A DNA stretch of 54,188 nt from a virus: positions 1-54,188 of the IMG/VR virus record IMGVR_UViG_3300008050_007858; one strand, given 5' to 3'. Each line of letters begins with the position of its first letter. Positions within the stretch are counted from its first letter, which is position 1. The notes beneath the pieces are model-generated. The model searched no databases. It was given only the letters and a program-made list of their open reading frames with translations, and was not told the origin of the DNA. Below are positions 19,001 to 26,406 of this stretch, one piece after another. Both the position numbers and the translations under genes were made by a program.

Positions 19001-22000
19001 TCGGCATTGACGCCCCACACTGAAGATGAAATATTTATATTAGACCTGTTGGCACGGGTTCGCCACCACCAACAATTCTCAGCCTCATCTTGGACTCCGG
19101 CAGGAGTCGGCAATGGAGCGTGAGAATATTTCCAGCCGGGAATATCGGGGCATAGACTATCAGTATTGGTGATGGTAGCTACCGGGCTAGGAACATTCCG
19201 TCGAAATTTACCTGGGTATCCATATTTGACCTTAGGTCTTTCTAGAATATGGTTTTCTACCACTGTTCTTATATTTTTAGCAAACCTTGCTGATGCGGGA
19301 AAAAGCTGCTCAACCAACTCCGACATTGAAGTATCTATCCATTTGTAAAACTTAACGTATTTTTCAAAATCGATAATATTTGTATCAGAGTTGCGAAAGA
19401 ATATTTCTCTCATCTTTTCAAGAGACTTATAATCTTGACGGTACTTATATACGGGCTCGCCGATAAGATTATTCATTTCCTCCATGGAAGCAAAAAGCTG
19501 AAGCATCCTTTCTGATAGGCTCTTGTAAAGACTCTTTTCTACCGCATAGAAATACGAAATTGGGCGCATATTGCGATTAAATCTTTCGTCATCAGATACA
19601 ACAATGTTGACCATATCGCTGCTGGCAGCATATTCGGGCACCTGAAGTTTTTGAGAAAATGTATACTGTTTGATAGCGGGCTCAGAACTAGCCTCGAAAA
19701 AATCTCCTCGTCCGGTGTGCTGGCGCAGATTTAGACTAGAGAAGTCATCTCCCTGGTAGTTGTTGAGGTACTGTGTTGAGTTAGATCCAGAAGAAAAATC
19801 GTCTACCCAAAATTTCCCGGACGCATTACTTCCGGTTACATTATTGAAATCCCAGTTTAGTGCCAGCGTTTCAATTTCTGGGATAAATACCCCAGGGGCC
19901 TTGTTTTGAAACCCGTAAGCGTTCCTATAAGGGTTCAGTCTGCCAAAGCTATCTGTCTCTTTGGCGTGAAGATCTATCGTTCCCGTGGGAAGATAATCCG
20001 TCCAATAGCGAACACTAGAAATCCTCACATCGGTTGGTGCGATTGCCGATCCAGTAAAATCAGTCCTTTCTGAGCCAGCATAAATTCTTTTTGCCAAATT
20101 TAAATATTGGGAGCCGGAGATATAACTTACACTCTTCTTAACAGAAAAGCTGTTTCTCAACAACCCTGTGTTGTAATTGTACCCACAAAGTTCAAGGGCA
20201 TAAGAACTAGATGGTGTAGAAGATCCATCGCTAATGGTGGTTCCCAGTACCTTTTGAGCAAAGGGATACTTAGGAGCTTTAACACTTAAAGCGAGGTTCC
20301 ATTTTTCATTCTCATACACTCCCTGGAAAATGCTACTTGTCAAAAGCAGGGCATCGTTTCTATCATAAACTGCGAAATACACATCTTTTACATGACTGTC
20401 CGGGGAGACTATTTCCGCATATGTGCTGGGGCTTCGCACGGCCTGGACCTTCAACCCAAAGTCCATATATTGTGTAGCCCACTGTAATGCTGTTGAAGTG
20501 GGAGAATTAAACTGTGGGGTATGGAAGCCAAAAAGCGACGCAGAAACCAGTGATGGTACCTCATAGGATAGCATATCTTTGTTTGATTTGTCTGGGAATA
20601 CTACTTCTGCCTCTAGTGTAAAGGCAAATTCATCAAAAGTGGTTTCGTGACTACCTGTTGGTGACGACCCGGAGATTAACCCGAAAGAGGAGCCTGGGTT
20701 TCTTGAATCATAGTATTGGTATATCGTACCGTAGGCATCCTGTTTGTGGCGTAATCCGGAAGTATCAATATATTTCTTAGCACTTACTCCATCTAGATAA
20801 TTATTACGAAGGATGTAGTCTTCGTTGCTCGGGTAAATATTTACCGCTATAATATTTTCTCCGACCCCCAAACAGCGAATAAAATTCCGAATAGCTTTCT
20901 CAGTGCCTTTGGATTTATAAATATAGACAAGATTATTATAGATGTTCTTGTAGATGGAGTTCTTAATAGAGAACAGCGCCTGGTCAAAATTAATTTGTTC
21001 GTCTCGCTGGGCATATTGTGCCAGCGTGCCAATGTTTTCAAATAATTCTGGTGCCTCCGTACCTAATGTTTCCAGTAGTCTGTCGTTGTAGGGAAATTCA
21101 TTTAAACTTCCTGTCTCGCTCCCGCTGGGATAGGAGGTGTTGCGAATTTTAGAAACTGCCCCAATTTGGGCATGTAAGACATCAAAATAGTTAGATACTA
21201 CCTGAACTAAGTCTTCTAGTTCCTTGGAGTTTTCTTCGTCCTCTTCTCTGATCCACTTAGGGAAGGTGTTTATCAACCCAGCGGAATTATTAAGATCGTA
21301 ATAGTTTCCGAGGCTTACTAATGAGTCTTTATTGTAAACATATTGAATGGTTTGACGGACGGCAGGGTCCTTTACTTCTCTTTTGGAGATTAGGGACATT
21401 GAGTCAATGGCGGAAGCAGTATTTCGAGTCAGAGCACCATTATAGCCGGTAAACAAACCATTAGAGATCCGTCCCGAATAATCTAATACCACCTTATCGG
21501 CGCTGCCCGTGCCCGTAATACCTTCGTTAAATTTATAATATAAGCCCAAGGCTACATTGGCATCGTGTTTGTTTGTCCCTCCGTCAACATGAGAAAACCA
21601 ATACCTGCCGATATCTTCGGCGGTGCGGGCTGTTTTCCAAAATCTAAATTCATCTAAGGAAGCAGATAGTTTACCCTGTCCCGCCTGGTCTGAAGGGGCA
21701 CCGAATTGATCTACGACGGCATAAGTGGTTGAGGATGTAACAAGCGCCCCCAAATTAGCCCGGAGTGAACCTGTGACCAATCCGATCTCAGCGCCGGCAG
21801 TGATGGACCTCTCAAAGCAGATTCCGTCTACATAAAAATCAAGTTCCGGCTGTTTTAGGCTTGTGTCGAATGTAAACGCATAATGATGCCAACTACCGCT
21901 GGACAAATCAAGCCCACCAGTTGTCGGAACTGGAGTAGAAAAGTAAGCTGGGGACGAGGAGCCTGACTGAAGAGTTACATAAAACCGGTCCTGGGCTCCC

Positions 22001-22665
22001 CCGTTGCTTGCTGAAATATAGATTTGAAAACGTCCATACGAATCTGAACTAGCCGTAATGCCATTCCATAAATCCATAATAACCTGACGGTCAGAAGAGG
22101 TGGAGGTATTTGTGATCGAATCCTTCTTGAAGAAAAATTCTACTGAAGATCCACTTGGTCCGCCAAACTCTAGATTGTTTGTCCTATCTTGAGGTACGCT
22201 ATAAATGGTTGTCTTATGAGGTCCGCCCTTTACATTAATATATTCAGGGTTAGATGATATGGCATAGCCGTTAATTCCCGGAGTTGAAATCTCGGCGGCA
22301 GAGTTGGCCCCGACGGTGACATACCCTGTGGACTTGGGATATTGCTTATCATAAATATATTGTTCAAAAAGGTTTAAGTCGTTATAAAACTTAAGCTTTT
22401 CATAAGCGGACCCATCATATGGATAGTACCCCTTGATATATTCAAAAGAATCTTTATAGTATTTCTCAGCAGAACCAAATTTGGCAAAATTTTCCGGGTT
22501 AGAATAATCTACAGGAGGAATAAATGTGTAGTTTTTCCGTATGCTTTCGGAGAGATGCCCTGCTGACTCAATCCCTGGTCCTGGGCTGCTAACATCTGTG
22601 CTCTTCAGATATTTGCTAACTACCGTTGTCTGTTTATTTTTCTCAAATAACCTCTTAATGGTCAT
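13099..22665 (-). CDS. giant virion protein (3188 residues) with LamG-like domain
   Basis: The largest gene here, with no break over 9.5 kb. Residues about 165-355 form a LamG/concanavalin-like domain: SSVEFFFKKD, SWHHYAFTFD (258-267), LDFYVDGI and SLDEFRFWKTART (336-348) are its usual signposts. A second LamG-like fragment follows (LGLYYKFNEGI, VLDYSGRISNGLFTGYNG). Around residues 685-930 another beta-sandwich seems likely (FTLEAEVVFP). The rest is Tyr/Ser/Asn/Pro-rich and unrecognised. LamG folds commonly bind sugars or proteins, so a tail or baseplate protein that touches the host is plausible. The start overlaps the preceding stop as ATGA. T4 itself has no protein of this size. Confidence 0.75.
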   Translation of the reverse strand: MTIKRLFEKNKQTTVVSKYLKSTDVSSPGPGIESAGHLSESIRKNYTFIPPVDYSNPENFAKFGSAEKYYKDSFEYIKGYYPYDGSAYEKLKFYNDLNLFEQYIYDKQYPKSTGYVTVGANSAAEISTPGINGYAISSNPEYINVKGGPHKTTIYSVPQDRTNNLEFGGPSGSSVEFFFKKDSITNTSTSSDRQVIMDLWNGITASSDSYGRFQIYISASNGGAQDRFYVTLQSGSSSPAYFSTPVPTTGGLDLSSGSWHHYAFTFDTSLKQPELDFYVDGICFERSITAGAEIGLVTGSLRANLGALVTSSTTYAVVDQFGAPSDQAGQGKLSASLDEFRFWKTARTAEDIGRYWFSHVDGGTNKHDANVALGLYYKFNEGITGTGSADKVVLDYSGRISNGLFTGYNGALTRNTASAIDSMSLISKREVKDPAVRQTIQYVYNKDSLVSLGNYYDLNNSAGLINTFPKWIREEDEENSKELEDLVQVVSNYFDVLHAQIGAVSKIRNTSYPSGSETGSLNEFPYNDRLLETLGTEAPELFENIGTLAQYAQRDEQINFDQALFSIKNSIYKNIYNNLVYIYKSKGTEKAIRNFIRCLGVGENIIAVNIYPSNEDYILRNNYLDGVSAKKYIDTSGLRHKQDAYGTIYQYYDSRNPGSSFGLISGSSPTGSHETTFDEFAFTLEAEVVFPDKSNKDMLSYEVPSLVSASLFGFHTPQFNSPTSTALQWATQYMDFGLKVQAVRSPSTYAEIVSPDSHVKDVYFAVYDRNDALLLTSSIFQGVYENEKWNLALSVKAPKYPFAQKVLGTTISDGSSTPSSSYALELCGYNYNTGLLRNSFSVKKSVSYISGSQYLNLAKRIYAGSERTDFTGSAIAPTDVRISSVRYWTDYLPTGTIDLHAKETDSFGRLNPYRNAYGFQNKAPGVFIPEIETLALNWDFNNVTGSNASGKFWVDDFSSGSNSTQYLNNYQGDDFSSLNLRQHTGRGDFFEASSEPAIKQYTFSQKLQVPEYAASSDMVNIVVSDDERFNRNMRPISYFYAVEKSLYKSLSERMLQLFASMEEMNNLIGEPVYKYRQDYKSLEKMREIFFRNSDTNIIDFEKYVKFYKWIDTSMSELVEQLFPASARFAKNIRTVVENHILERPKVKYGYPGKFRRNVPSPVATITNTDSLCPDIPGWKYSHAPLPTPAGVQDEAENCWWWRTRANRSNINISSSVWGVNADKTSILSAVQSLHTSSNVYCFSGEFSTPIVGGINQYLNKIRNVKDVVYTDFTFDQEVCNDALKPPELQKKWVSFKASDGYQSYKGQRLSPFTALSSSQATAGIVDDYKAALVSHDITNVALTNMHEDSIHPVEYSIPMQGPFTQQHVGGIQARHVNPMRKLMATSPRIRGPRKESHTLTLATSQISLNRITTGIIPKGNYLRGLASKSPVNISNIPTFTGSIEAWEGALPIGNFTENYEVIEGGDRTLANVDFIYNTADYSLDSSALPTTGSAMPTVFVTPPSSRTLLSTSPSGSGIYGAFIYESPRQKANRRITKSIIANQFAAPGSPQDSSQQARDIPSDQFSPNNALPFRNEAVRRIGNLTNRSMGQSLGGGAGIHGYLKIYTGWGGFQQNLVDSVVGGSTDEFNYATSLYGADALAHFNAGKESPIVVLPISQPNIINASHGNGFYRFSPKMPPGGGSPGGGGLAALHKTQRNTTLRREIYYEVGYPPLDPWVYKTGSIRDNGFVTRPIPAADNMLWVWALSGSDNPSYQRYLLSGTQLPPNMTTYTSSLGISPYLGTSAFTGSAGSVRYLWARQPFYSPFSQLRSGEIKPARNLNKNLMYRLPLISRRLRPDENPDNGGIVISTGGKSSTYINRTGISITNRFSNAYKETPITSRYKPLRTFIKTSPGSAARTEYEPRNQINTTVKYSYGNVLMGFANRPLNQHYRRWKWYRGKIKRPYEIIRDNYVQGVASQVDGVNIVQLNSYSETIYPQEIYTYFSESRARLNFTIGFWKDDVNINATSAMASMATFTAVTDLSSEVNQRQVSRNANRWKSAFETSQGYTLKNVDQQPYASVPPTGDGTGSIWPLDSWIFSEFNTQDGFYLSEDLAGAAAALPCGELLLTHYGTAYNAGATLVSPQYVTKANTVSSQYVYNAPSRFINAGKGYDFSPAILAPGGPLTRPFWSAARSRVSIYGDTLNKQYPFYNSYEDFHEDTRLAGQEYTIVPEFRVSEHYPTYLENIDPLNRVTTTLSLTGANHDNYNSSFNDFYNRYVYTDYVENLEDFMAEGGIDLLFNKYPKHFELSSDALIKFLPYDGFYPQDRSLQISTLFSSSYSGAATYGGASGSSPMRWRTLLRPFFAPGILYNSIKSGISVDYPVLRDGIQSQTIYPIPATQPLSGLKSGSYSSAVPAANIPGNTRRPSSTDDGGGWNFADNLTGSDLATFWWSQRFPFEAILNPDEYLKRTDNADIILSDVNMYLYNDVTGSVKEGGNDTLYRNAISNFLGATPKFFLKKKKTANAEPGFMTKFVSKFGNPKNFTGDGSDLQGGVNVVQVRENIAYMMEVGLQKTSNMNLYNNPYAFGVPTATGSTTTTWTGYNIATDDSTSTGERPKEAEWPHHRGEFAPFTPPYYYGPSLARFTYIPQAGVTEVTLEEILDQSYVEFINESGSYYDFSSGSFWCPDAGAYVSTTATPKYEWNRAWQNRMDIDRSIVINNIFPTDNGTYRTLNPNKWVIMPKWECPILDHRNTSTSATGEWNFSSSVAVGEYNSQTYGMWHSSGRKPKDGEGIYMFLRDISKKDLDYRLVGDPSQAAPSACTGRYRYCSKIPKYVYEKLGNSPRIESLASLVGFDESEIMRGGWDPRRAKKLGELQDDGPEQKIFSEGVVAIPFYRDKDNIVRVMTLRGDYATLGPKVKEFRRSFTKYSFPPGIMTRLKPMVPTGYPDIPEIINPFGPDTFDTLDNAPDPESRYAVPVIYLMEHVVAFSEQDLADIWQGIMPNSSTRVQKSLVGIDHYMPAEETEGVGANVFPEVFKAQELLGVPQTGVPRHDLLDTTFTKNGFNPEIRWMVFKVKERGTRSYTQLIQEEVEGIENLTFDAIVREASSRLGVGAEQLESYRRTWEETKYHLDHLPGYNWPYDYCSLTEMVKINTKVGFRPDLDRELADQRRPLPELPGEGYIFTPPPPGPSLDNLTAGIGLQFRPSG

Positions 22666-24170
22666 GGTTCTTCTTCGCTTATCCGGAACTTAAATATATC
22701 TGGCTGGACTTTATATTGTCCGTTTAATTTATAGGCGAACTGTATACCATAAGAATATCCCTTGTCAAGGTAAGAAGTATCAAGATCAAAATAGTTACCA
22801 CTGACGTCGAATGACATTTTAGTAGCGTTACTGCTACCGGTGCCAAAACTTATTACATCTTGCCGGTCGATGGTCCGAAAAACCCTATAGTAAGCCTCCT
22901 CAATAATCTGCGGCTTAATAGTGCCCACTGCGACATTATAAATATTAGGGTTCCAATCATATTTCCTGATAAACGCTCGGAGGCGAGGTTGCTGCCCTTG
23001 GCGGTAAGTGGGCTCTAGATTAGCAATGGTGGTAACTTTTTTATCTTCGTAAATTAAAGGAGAGGCGGTAAGCACTTGAGGCTCGTAAGATCCCGTAAAG
23101 TACTGAACGGGGTTAGACGAGAAATCAGGACCAACTGATCCAGTATACCACACATCATACAAAACGTCCTGAGTTCCCGTACACGCAAAAGAGGCTGTAT
23201 AAATTCCGGTTATATCGGTGCCAAATTCGTTTAACAATCCTCCGGTAACATAGGTAACGGTGTTGTTGTTACCATCAACAATTAAGCCAGGAATAGCGGC
23301 TCCAGACAGTGCTGAATAAACTGCTACCCTCAAATAATTTTTAGCTAAATGAGGTATATTCTTTAGTTGCCCGTTGATGACATTGTAAAGATAAAGGGTG
23401 TTAAGATTGTCCTCGCCAGTAAGCAAGCTACTACTTACAGCAAAATTGCCTCGATTATCTTGGCGACTACTATCCCATTCTGCCTGGATGTAAGGCCTCT
23501 TGAGAAAGTATTCGCTCGTTCTTCCAAAGAACTTCTTGGTATAAAAGCTCCCAAGTGATCCTGAAATAACTTTATCGCTGTTTTTAATCAGAAATCCGTA
23601 ATTGTTCACAGCCCCAGCACGCCATCGGTCCATGGCAAAATCTATGTTCACGGTAAGGTCTTCTACCCCGCCTGAAAAGAAATAGCTGGCGGAGCGTGGT
23701 ACGTTGGTAAAATCGGAATCTCGATAGTAGTCTCCGCCCTCAGTAGTCCACGCAACATTGGTCTTTCGTTGTCCCCAGTTCGATGCCCCTAGATCAGTAT
23801 AATTGTCCATATCTAATCCACGTCCCTCTATCCACTCTGATTTAGCTATGGCAACATCTAAGCTATAGCTCAGTGGGGTGGTGCCAGCATGTGGGGCGTT
23901 GAACATTTTTAAGGTATACGAAACACTAGAAGAGGGAACCGACCCGGCAGTAATATCAGATAAAATAGTGTCTACCGGAAAATGAATTAGAACCCGTGAT
24001 TGTTCTGCATTAGCAGCACTAATAGATGCCGAAGTTTGACCGTGTATTACAAATGTCTCTAAAATATCGGCAGCACCCATATTAGAACCAGTACCCCGAG
24101 TCACAAGGCTGCCCTTGAAAGCGTTTGTTATGGTGTTATCAATATTGGCGTAATATCTCTTGATAGCCAT
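22662..24170 (-). CDS. virion structural protein with DNRLRE/CBM-like N-terminal half
   Basis: A 502-residue protein starting MAIKRYYANIDNTITNAFKG. The N-terminal half has the layout of DNRLRE-type beta-sandwich modules: a 'SRVLIHFPVD' strand, then KMFNAP, ATAKSEW-like SLDVAIAKSEWIEGRG, WGQRKTNVAW, and a late VNIDFAMDRWRAG. Those modules are found in secreted, surface-binding proteins. The C-terminal half is beta-rich (FTGSYEPQVLTASPLIYEDK) and ends in an acidic tail. The gene lies directly after the gp6-like gene (TAATG overlap) and overlaps the giant gene by four bases, so the three are made together. Baseplate-associated attachment protein is the best guess; the domain call is from pattern memory. 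Confidence 0.65.
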   Translation of the reverse strand: MAIKRYYANIDNTITNAFKGSLVTRGTGSNMGAADILETFVIHGQTSASISAANAEQSRVLIHFPVDTILSDITAGSVPSSSVSYTLKMFNAPHAGTTPLSYSLDVAIAKSEWIEGRGLDMDNYTDLGASNWGQRKTNVAWTTEGGDYYRDSDFTNVPRSASYFFSGGVEDLTVNIDFAMDRWRAGAVNNYGFLIKNSDKVISGSLGSFYTKKFFGRTSEYFLKRPYIQAEWDSSRQDNRGNFAVSSSLLTGEDNLNTLYLYNVINGQLKNIPHLAKNYLRVAVYSALSGAAIPGLIVDGNNNTVTYVTGGLLNEFGTDITGIYTASFACTGTQDVLYDVWYTGSVGPDFSSNPVQYFTGSYEPQVLTASPLIYEDKKVTTIANLEPTYRQGQQPRLRAFIRKYDWNPNIYNVAVGTIKPQIIEEAYYRVFRTIDRQDVISFGTGSSNATKMSFDVSGNYFDLDTSYLDKGYSYGIQFAYKLNGQYKVQPDIFKFRISEEEP

Positions 24171-25963
24171 TATTTAACCACTCCTTTTACGTCCACATCG
24201 GGAAGTAGTATTTCCCCTACTGAGTCGGGTGGGATAATTATATATCGGCCATCATCGGACAAGTTAGACCGCACATCAAATACATAGTCGCTATAAACAC
24301 CACCTGATTTATTTTCGAATTCTACATGGATGGTGTCCGTGACTCCCGGAACATCGTTGAGCAATTTATATATTTCCGAGATATAGATTGCTTCTCCGAT
24401 GTCACGCTTAATATTGAGATAATTATTCTTAAGATATTGTACACAATCTTGAAGTACTTTATACCGGTTTACATCCAAGTCTGCCAAGATTTCAAAGTTT
24501 ATCCCTAAATTAATAACTTTTCCGTCCAAAATATCGATAGTATCATTCACCATACGGTAGCGGTTAAGCCATATCTTGAGGTTGTTTCGTAAGGTGGTAT
24601 TGGGGGTTGTAAAATTGCCTGATGTGTTCTCGCATAGGGTATAAATATTCAAATTTCTTTTATATGAACCAGGGTCTTGAATAACATTTACTCTCTTCAG
24701 TTTGCCGAACTTTGACGGCATTCGATAGCACAAGTTAATATAATCATTTCGGGTGACGGCTCTATTTTGAGTAGCAAAAGTGGCATAGGCTCGGGTTCGG
24801 ATTTCGTCGGCTGTGAGGGTGCTGGTATCCCCGAGGATCGGGTTTTCATTATCCACCTCTAGTGAGTCCTCGACCAGAGAAACTTGAGTTGCGGATAAAT
24901 TTCCCTGGTTTTTAAATGTGAATTTTGGGAACGTGACGGTAACTACGGTATTGACGGGTGCGTTTACATTCTCCACGTCATTGGCGGCATAGTCAATAGT
25001 AAGAGTAGTGTTAACGGGCACGACTCCAAACTTATCGGAAGTTATTAAATCCGATGGGTCGAAAGTTTCATCCGCTATATATTTTCTTCCTGTGGTTCTT
25101 AAGACAACATCCGAAGGGTCGGCTATTAAGTCGCCCGTAAGGTTGTCGGCAGAGCCATATCCAAATTGTAAAGTGGTGTTTCCAGCGACATCGTGCTCAA
25201 CCGTAAACCTTCGTGGGACAGGCGTAGCTGTGAGTACATAAGGGGTCGCCGTCATATCTGAATTAAAGTTTGCTTGTTCCTTATAAACTACGTCCTCTGT
25301 GAGATAATTTACCTCGTAATATTCGTTTCCTTGAGAGTCTTTCACTGACAATATTTCAGAAATATTATTGGCTCCAACCGGGACTCGTCGGAATCTTTGA
25401 TAATTTCCTATCTGAACATTTGTTTGGAATTGTTTTCCGGATATTACTTGCCCATAGGCTTTTACCGCAAAAGACAAAGGAACACCAGTGGTCGGGTCTA
25501 CCGCAGCGACAGTGACCTCGTTGGAGCTTTTGGCAAAATCAACATTCTCCACAAGAGTAAAACTAGATCCCCCATTTGAGGTGAGGATAGTTCCTCGCTG
25601 TAAAATAGGAAAATAAGACAAGTCTGGCCCACGAGAAGTGGCGTTAGCCGGTACCGTTATATAAAACGAGCAAATCCCTGTAGATGTAGCGGAGCCGGGC
25701 TGTTTATACCCTAGTTGCTGGGCCAGTCGGGAAATATTAGAAAATTCAATTGCGCTATCCAAAAAGCTTTCGTTTGCTTGATAATCAGTATAAAAAGATA
25801 GCTGATCTCCTACATAAGAAACCATATCCAAGACCAGAGAACCAAAGGATGCTTCATTGAAATCTTTAAAGGTTGTGGGATAGTATCGTTTGGCATAATT
25901 CACCAAATCATTTTTGATACTCTCGAAATCTCTACTAGTATAATTAATGGGTCGTTTAGACAT
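24170..25963 (-). CDS. 6: baseplate wedge protein, T4 gp6 family
   Basis: A 597-residue protein whose N-terminus reads INYTSRDFESIKNDLVNYAK, then a block with FNEASFGSLVLDMVSYVGDQ and YTDYQANESFL, the hallmark of the gp6-like baseplate wedge family in T4-related phages. The middle is beta-rich and the C-terminal half contains the conserved pattern 'TRNDYINLCYRMPSKFGKLK', as in baseplate J/gp6 proteins. In T4, gp6 forms the wedge core that joins the inner baseplate to its periphery and rearranges when the tail contracts. T4 gp6 is about 660 residues, so the length fits. It is 32 bases downstream of the gp25 gene, a typical order. Confidence 0.88.
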   Translation of the reverse strand: MSKRPINYTSRDFESIKNDLVNYAKRYYPTTFKDFNEASFGSLVLDMVSYVGDQLSFYTDYQANESFLDSAIEFSNISRLAQQLGYKQPGSATSTGICSFYITVPANATSRGPDLSYFPILQRGTILTSNGGSSFTLVENVDFAKSSNEVTVAAVDPTTGVPLSFAVKAYGQVISGKQFQTNVQIGNYQRFRRVPVGANNISEILSVKDSQGNEYYEVNYLTEDVVYKEQANFNSDMTATPYVLTATPVPRRFTVEHDVAGNTTLQFGYGSADNLTGDLIADPSDVVLRTTGRKYIADETFDPSDLITSDKFGVVPVNTTLTIDYAANDVENVNAPVNTVVTVTFPKFTFKNQGNLSATQVSLVEDSLEVDNENPILGDTSTLTADEIRTRAYATFATQNRAVTRNDYINLCYRMPSKFGKLKRVNVIQDPGSYKRNLNIYTLCENTSGNFTTPNTTLRNNLKIWLNRYRMVNDTIDILDGKVINLGINFEILADLDVNRYKVLQDCVQYLKNNYLNIKRDIGEAIYISEIYKLLNDVPGVTDTIHVEFENKSGGVYSDYVFDVRSNLSDDGRYIIIPPDSVGEILLPDVDVKGVVK

Positions 25964-25995
25964 GTTTTAAATTTCCACCGGATTGTTATTCTTAA

Positions 25996-26397
25996 TTAGT
26001 CACCTGCGGAAGTAATTTGTAAGGTGTCTTGTAAGTTCAAACTACCAATATTATAGTGAATCGATACCTTGACTTCATTAGCAGCCAATAAGGAATCGGT
26101 GTCTGAAGTTTCAAACCGAACCGCCAAGATATTAATGAAGGACATATATTTCTCTGTTTGCTCGTAAATTCTGGTAGTTATTTCTTGATAGGTCTTGCCT
26201 GCCATTGGCTCGAAAAGCATTTCATAAAGACCAACACCGAACTCCGGTAACATAATACGTTCCCCACGAACTGTTAAGAGGAGGTTTTTAAAGTTTTGTT
26301 TAACGTTTTCGCCCAATGCCTTAGTCAGGGCATAGGGTCCGTCCTCACTACTATATGAGAGCGGCAACCTAACTCCTATTCCTTCCATTTTGCTCAT
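25996..26397 (-). CDS. 25: baseplate wedge protein, gp25 family
   Basis: A 133-residue protein of the GPW/gp25 family, the most conserved wedge component of contractile tails. The N-terminus (GIGVRLPLSYSSEDGPYALT) leads into QNFKNLLLTVRGERIMLPEF, the family core, where the strand-turn 'L-T-x-x-G-E-R-x-M-x-P-x-F-G' is diagnostic. Then come LYEMLFEPM and the alpha helix ending with EQTEKYMSFINIL. gp25 binds the end of the sheath and starts its assembly. The length matches T4 gp25 (132 residues). The ATG has a strong GTAGGAGGACAGC site upstream, nine bases after the 1863-residue gene, so it is likely translated well. Confidence 0.92.
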   Translation of the reverse strand: MSKMEGIGVRLPLSYSSEDGPYALTKALGENVKQNFKNLLLTVRGERIMLPEFGVGLYEMLFEPMAGKTYQEITTRIYEQTEKYMSFINILAVRFETSDTDSLLAANEVKVSIHYNIGSLNLQDTLQITSAGD

Positions 26398-26406
26398 GCT
26401 GTCCTC

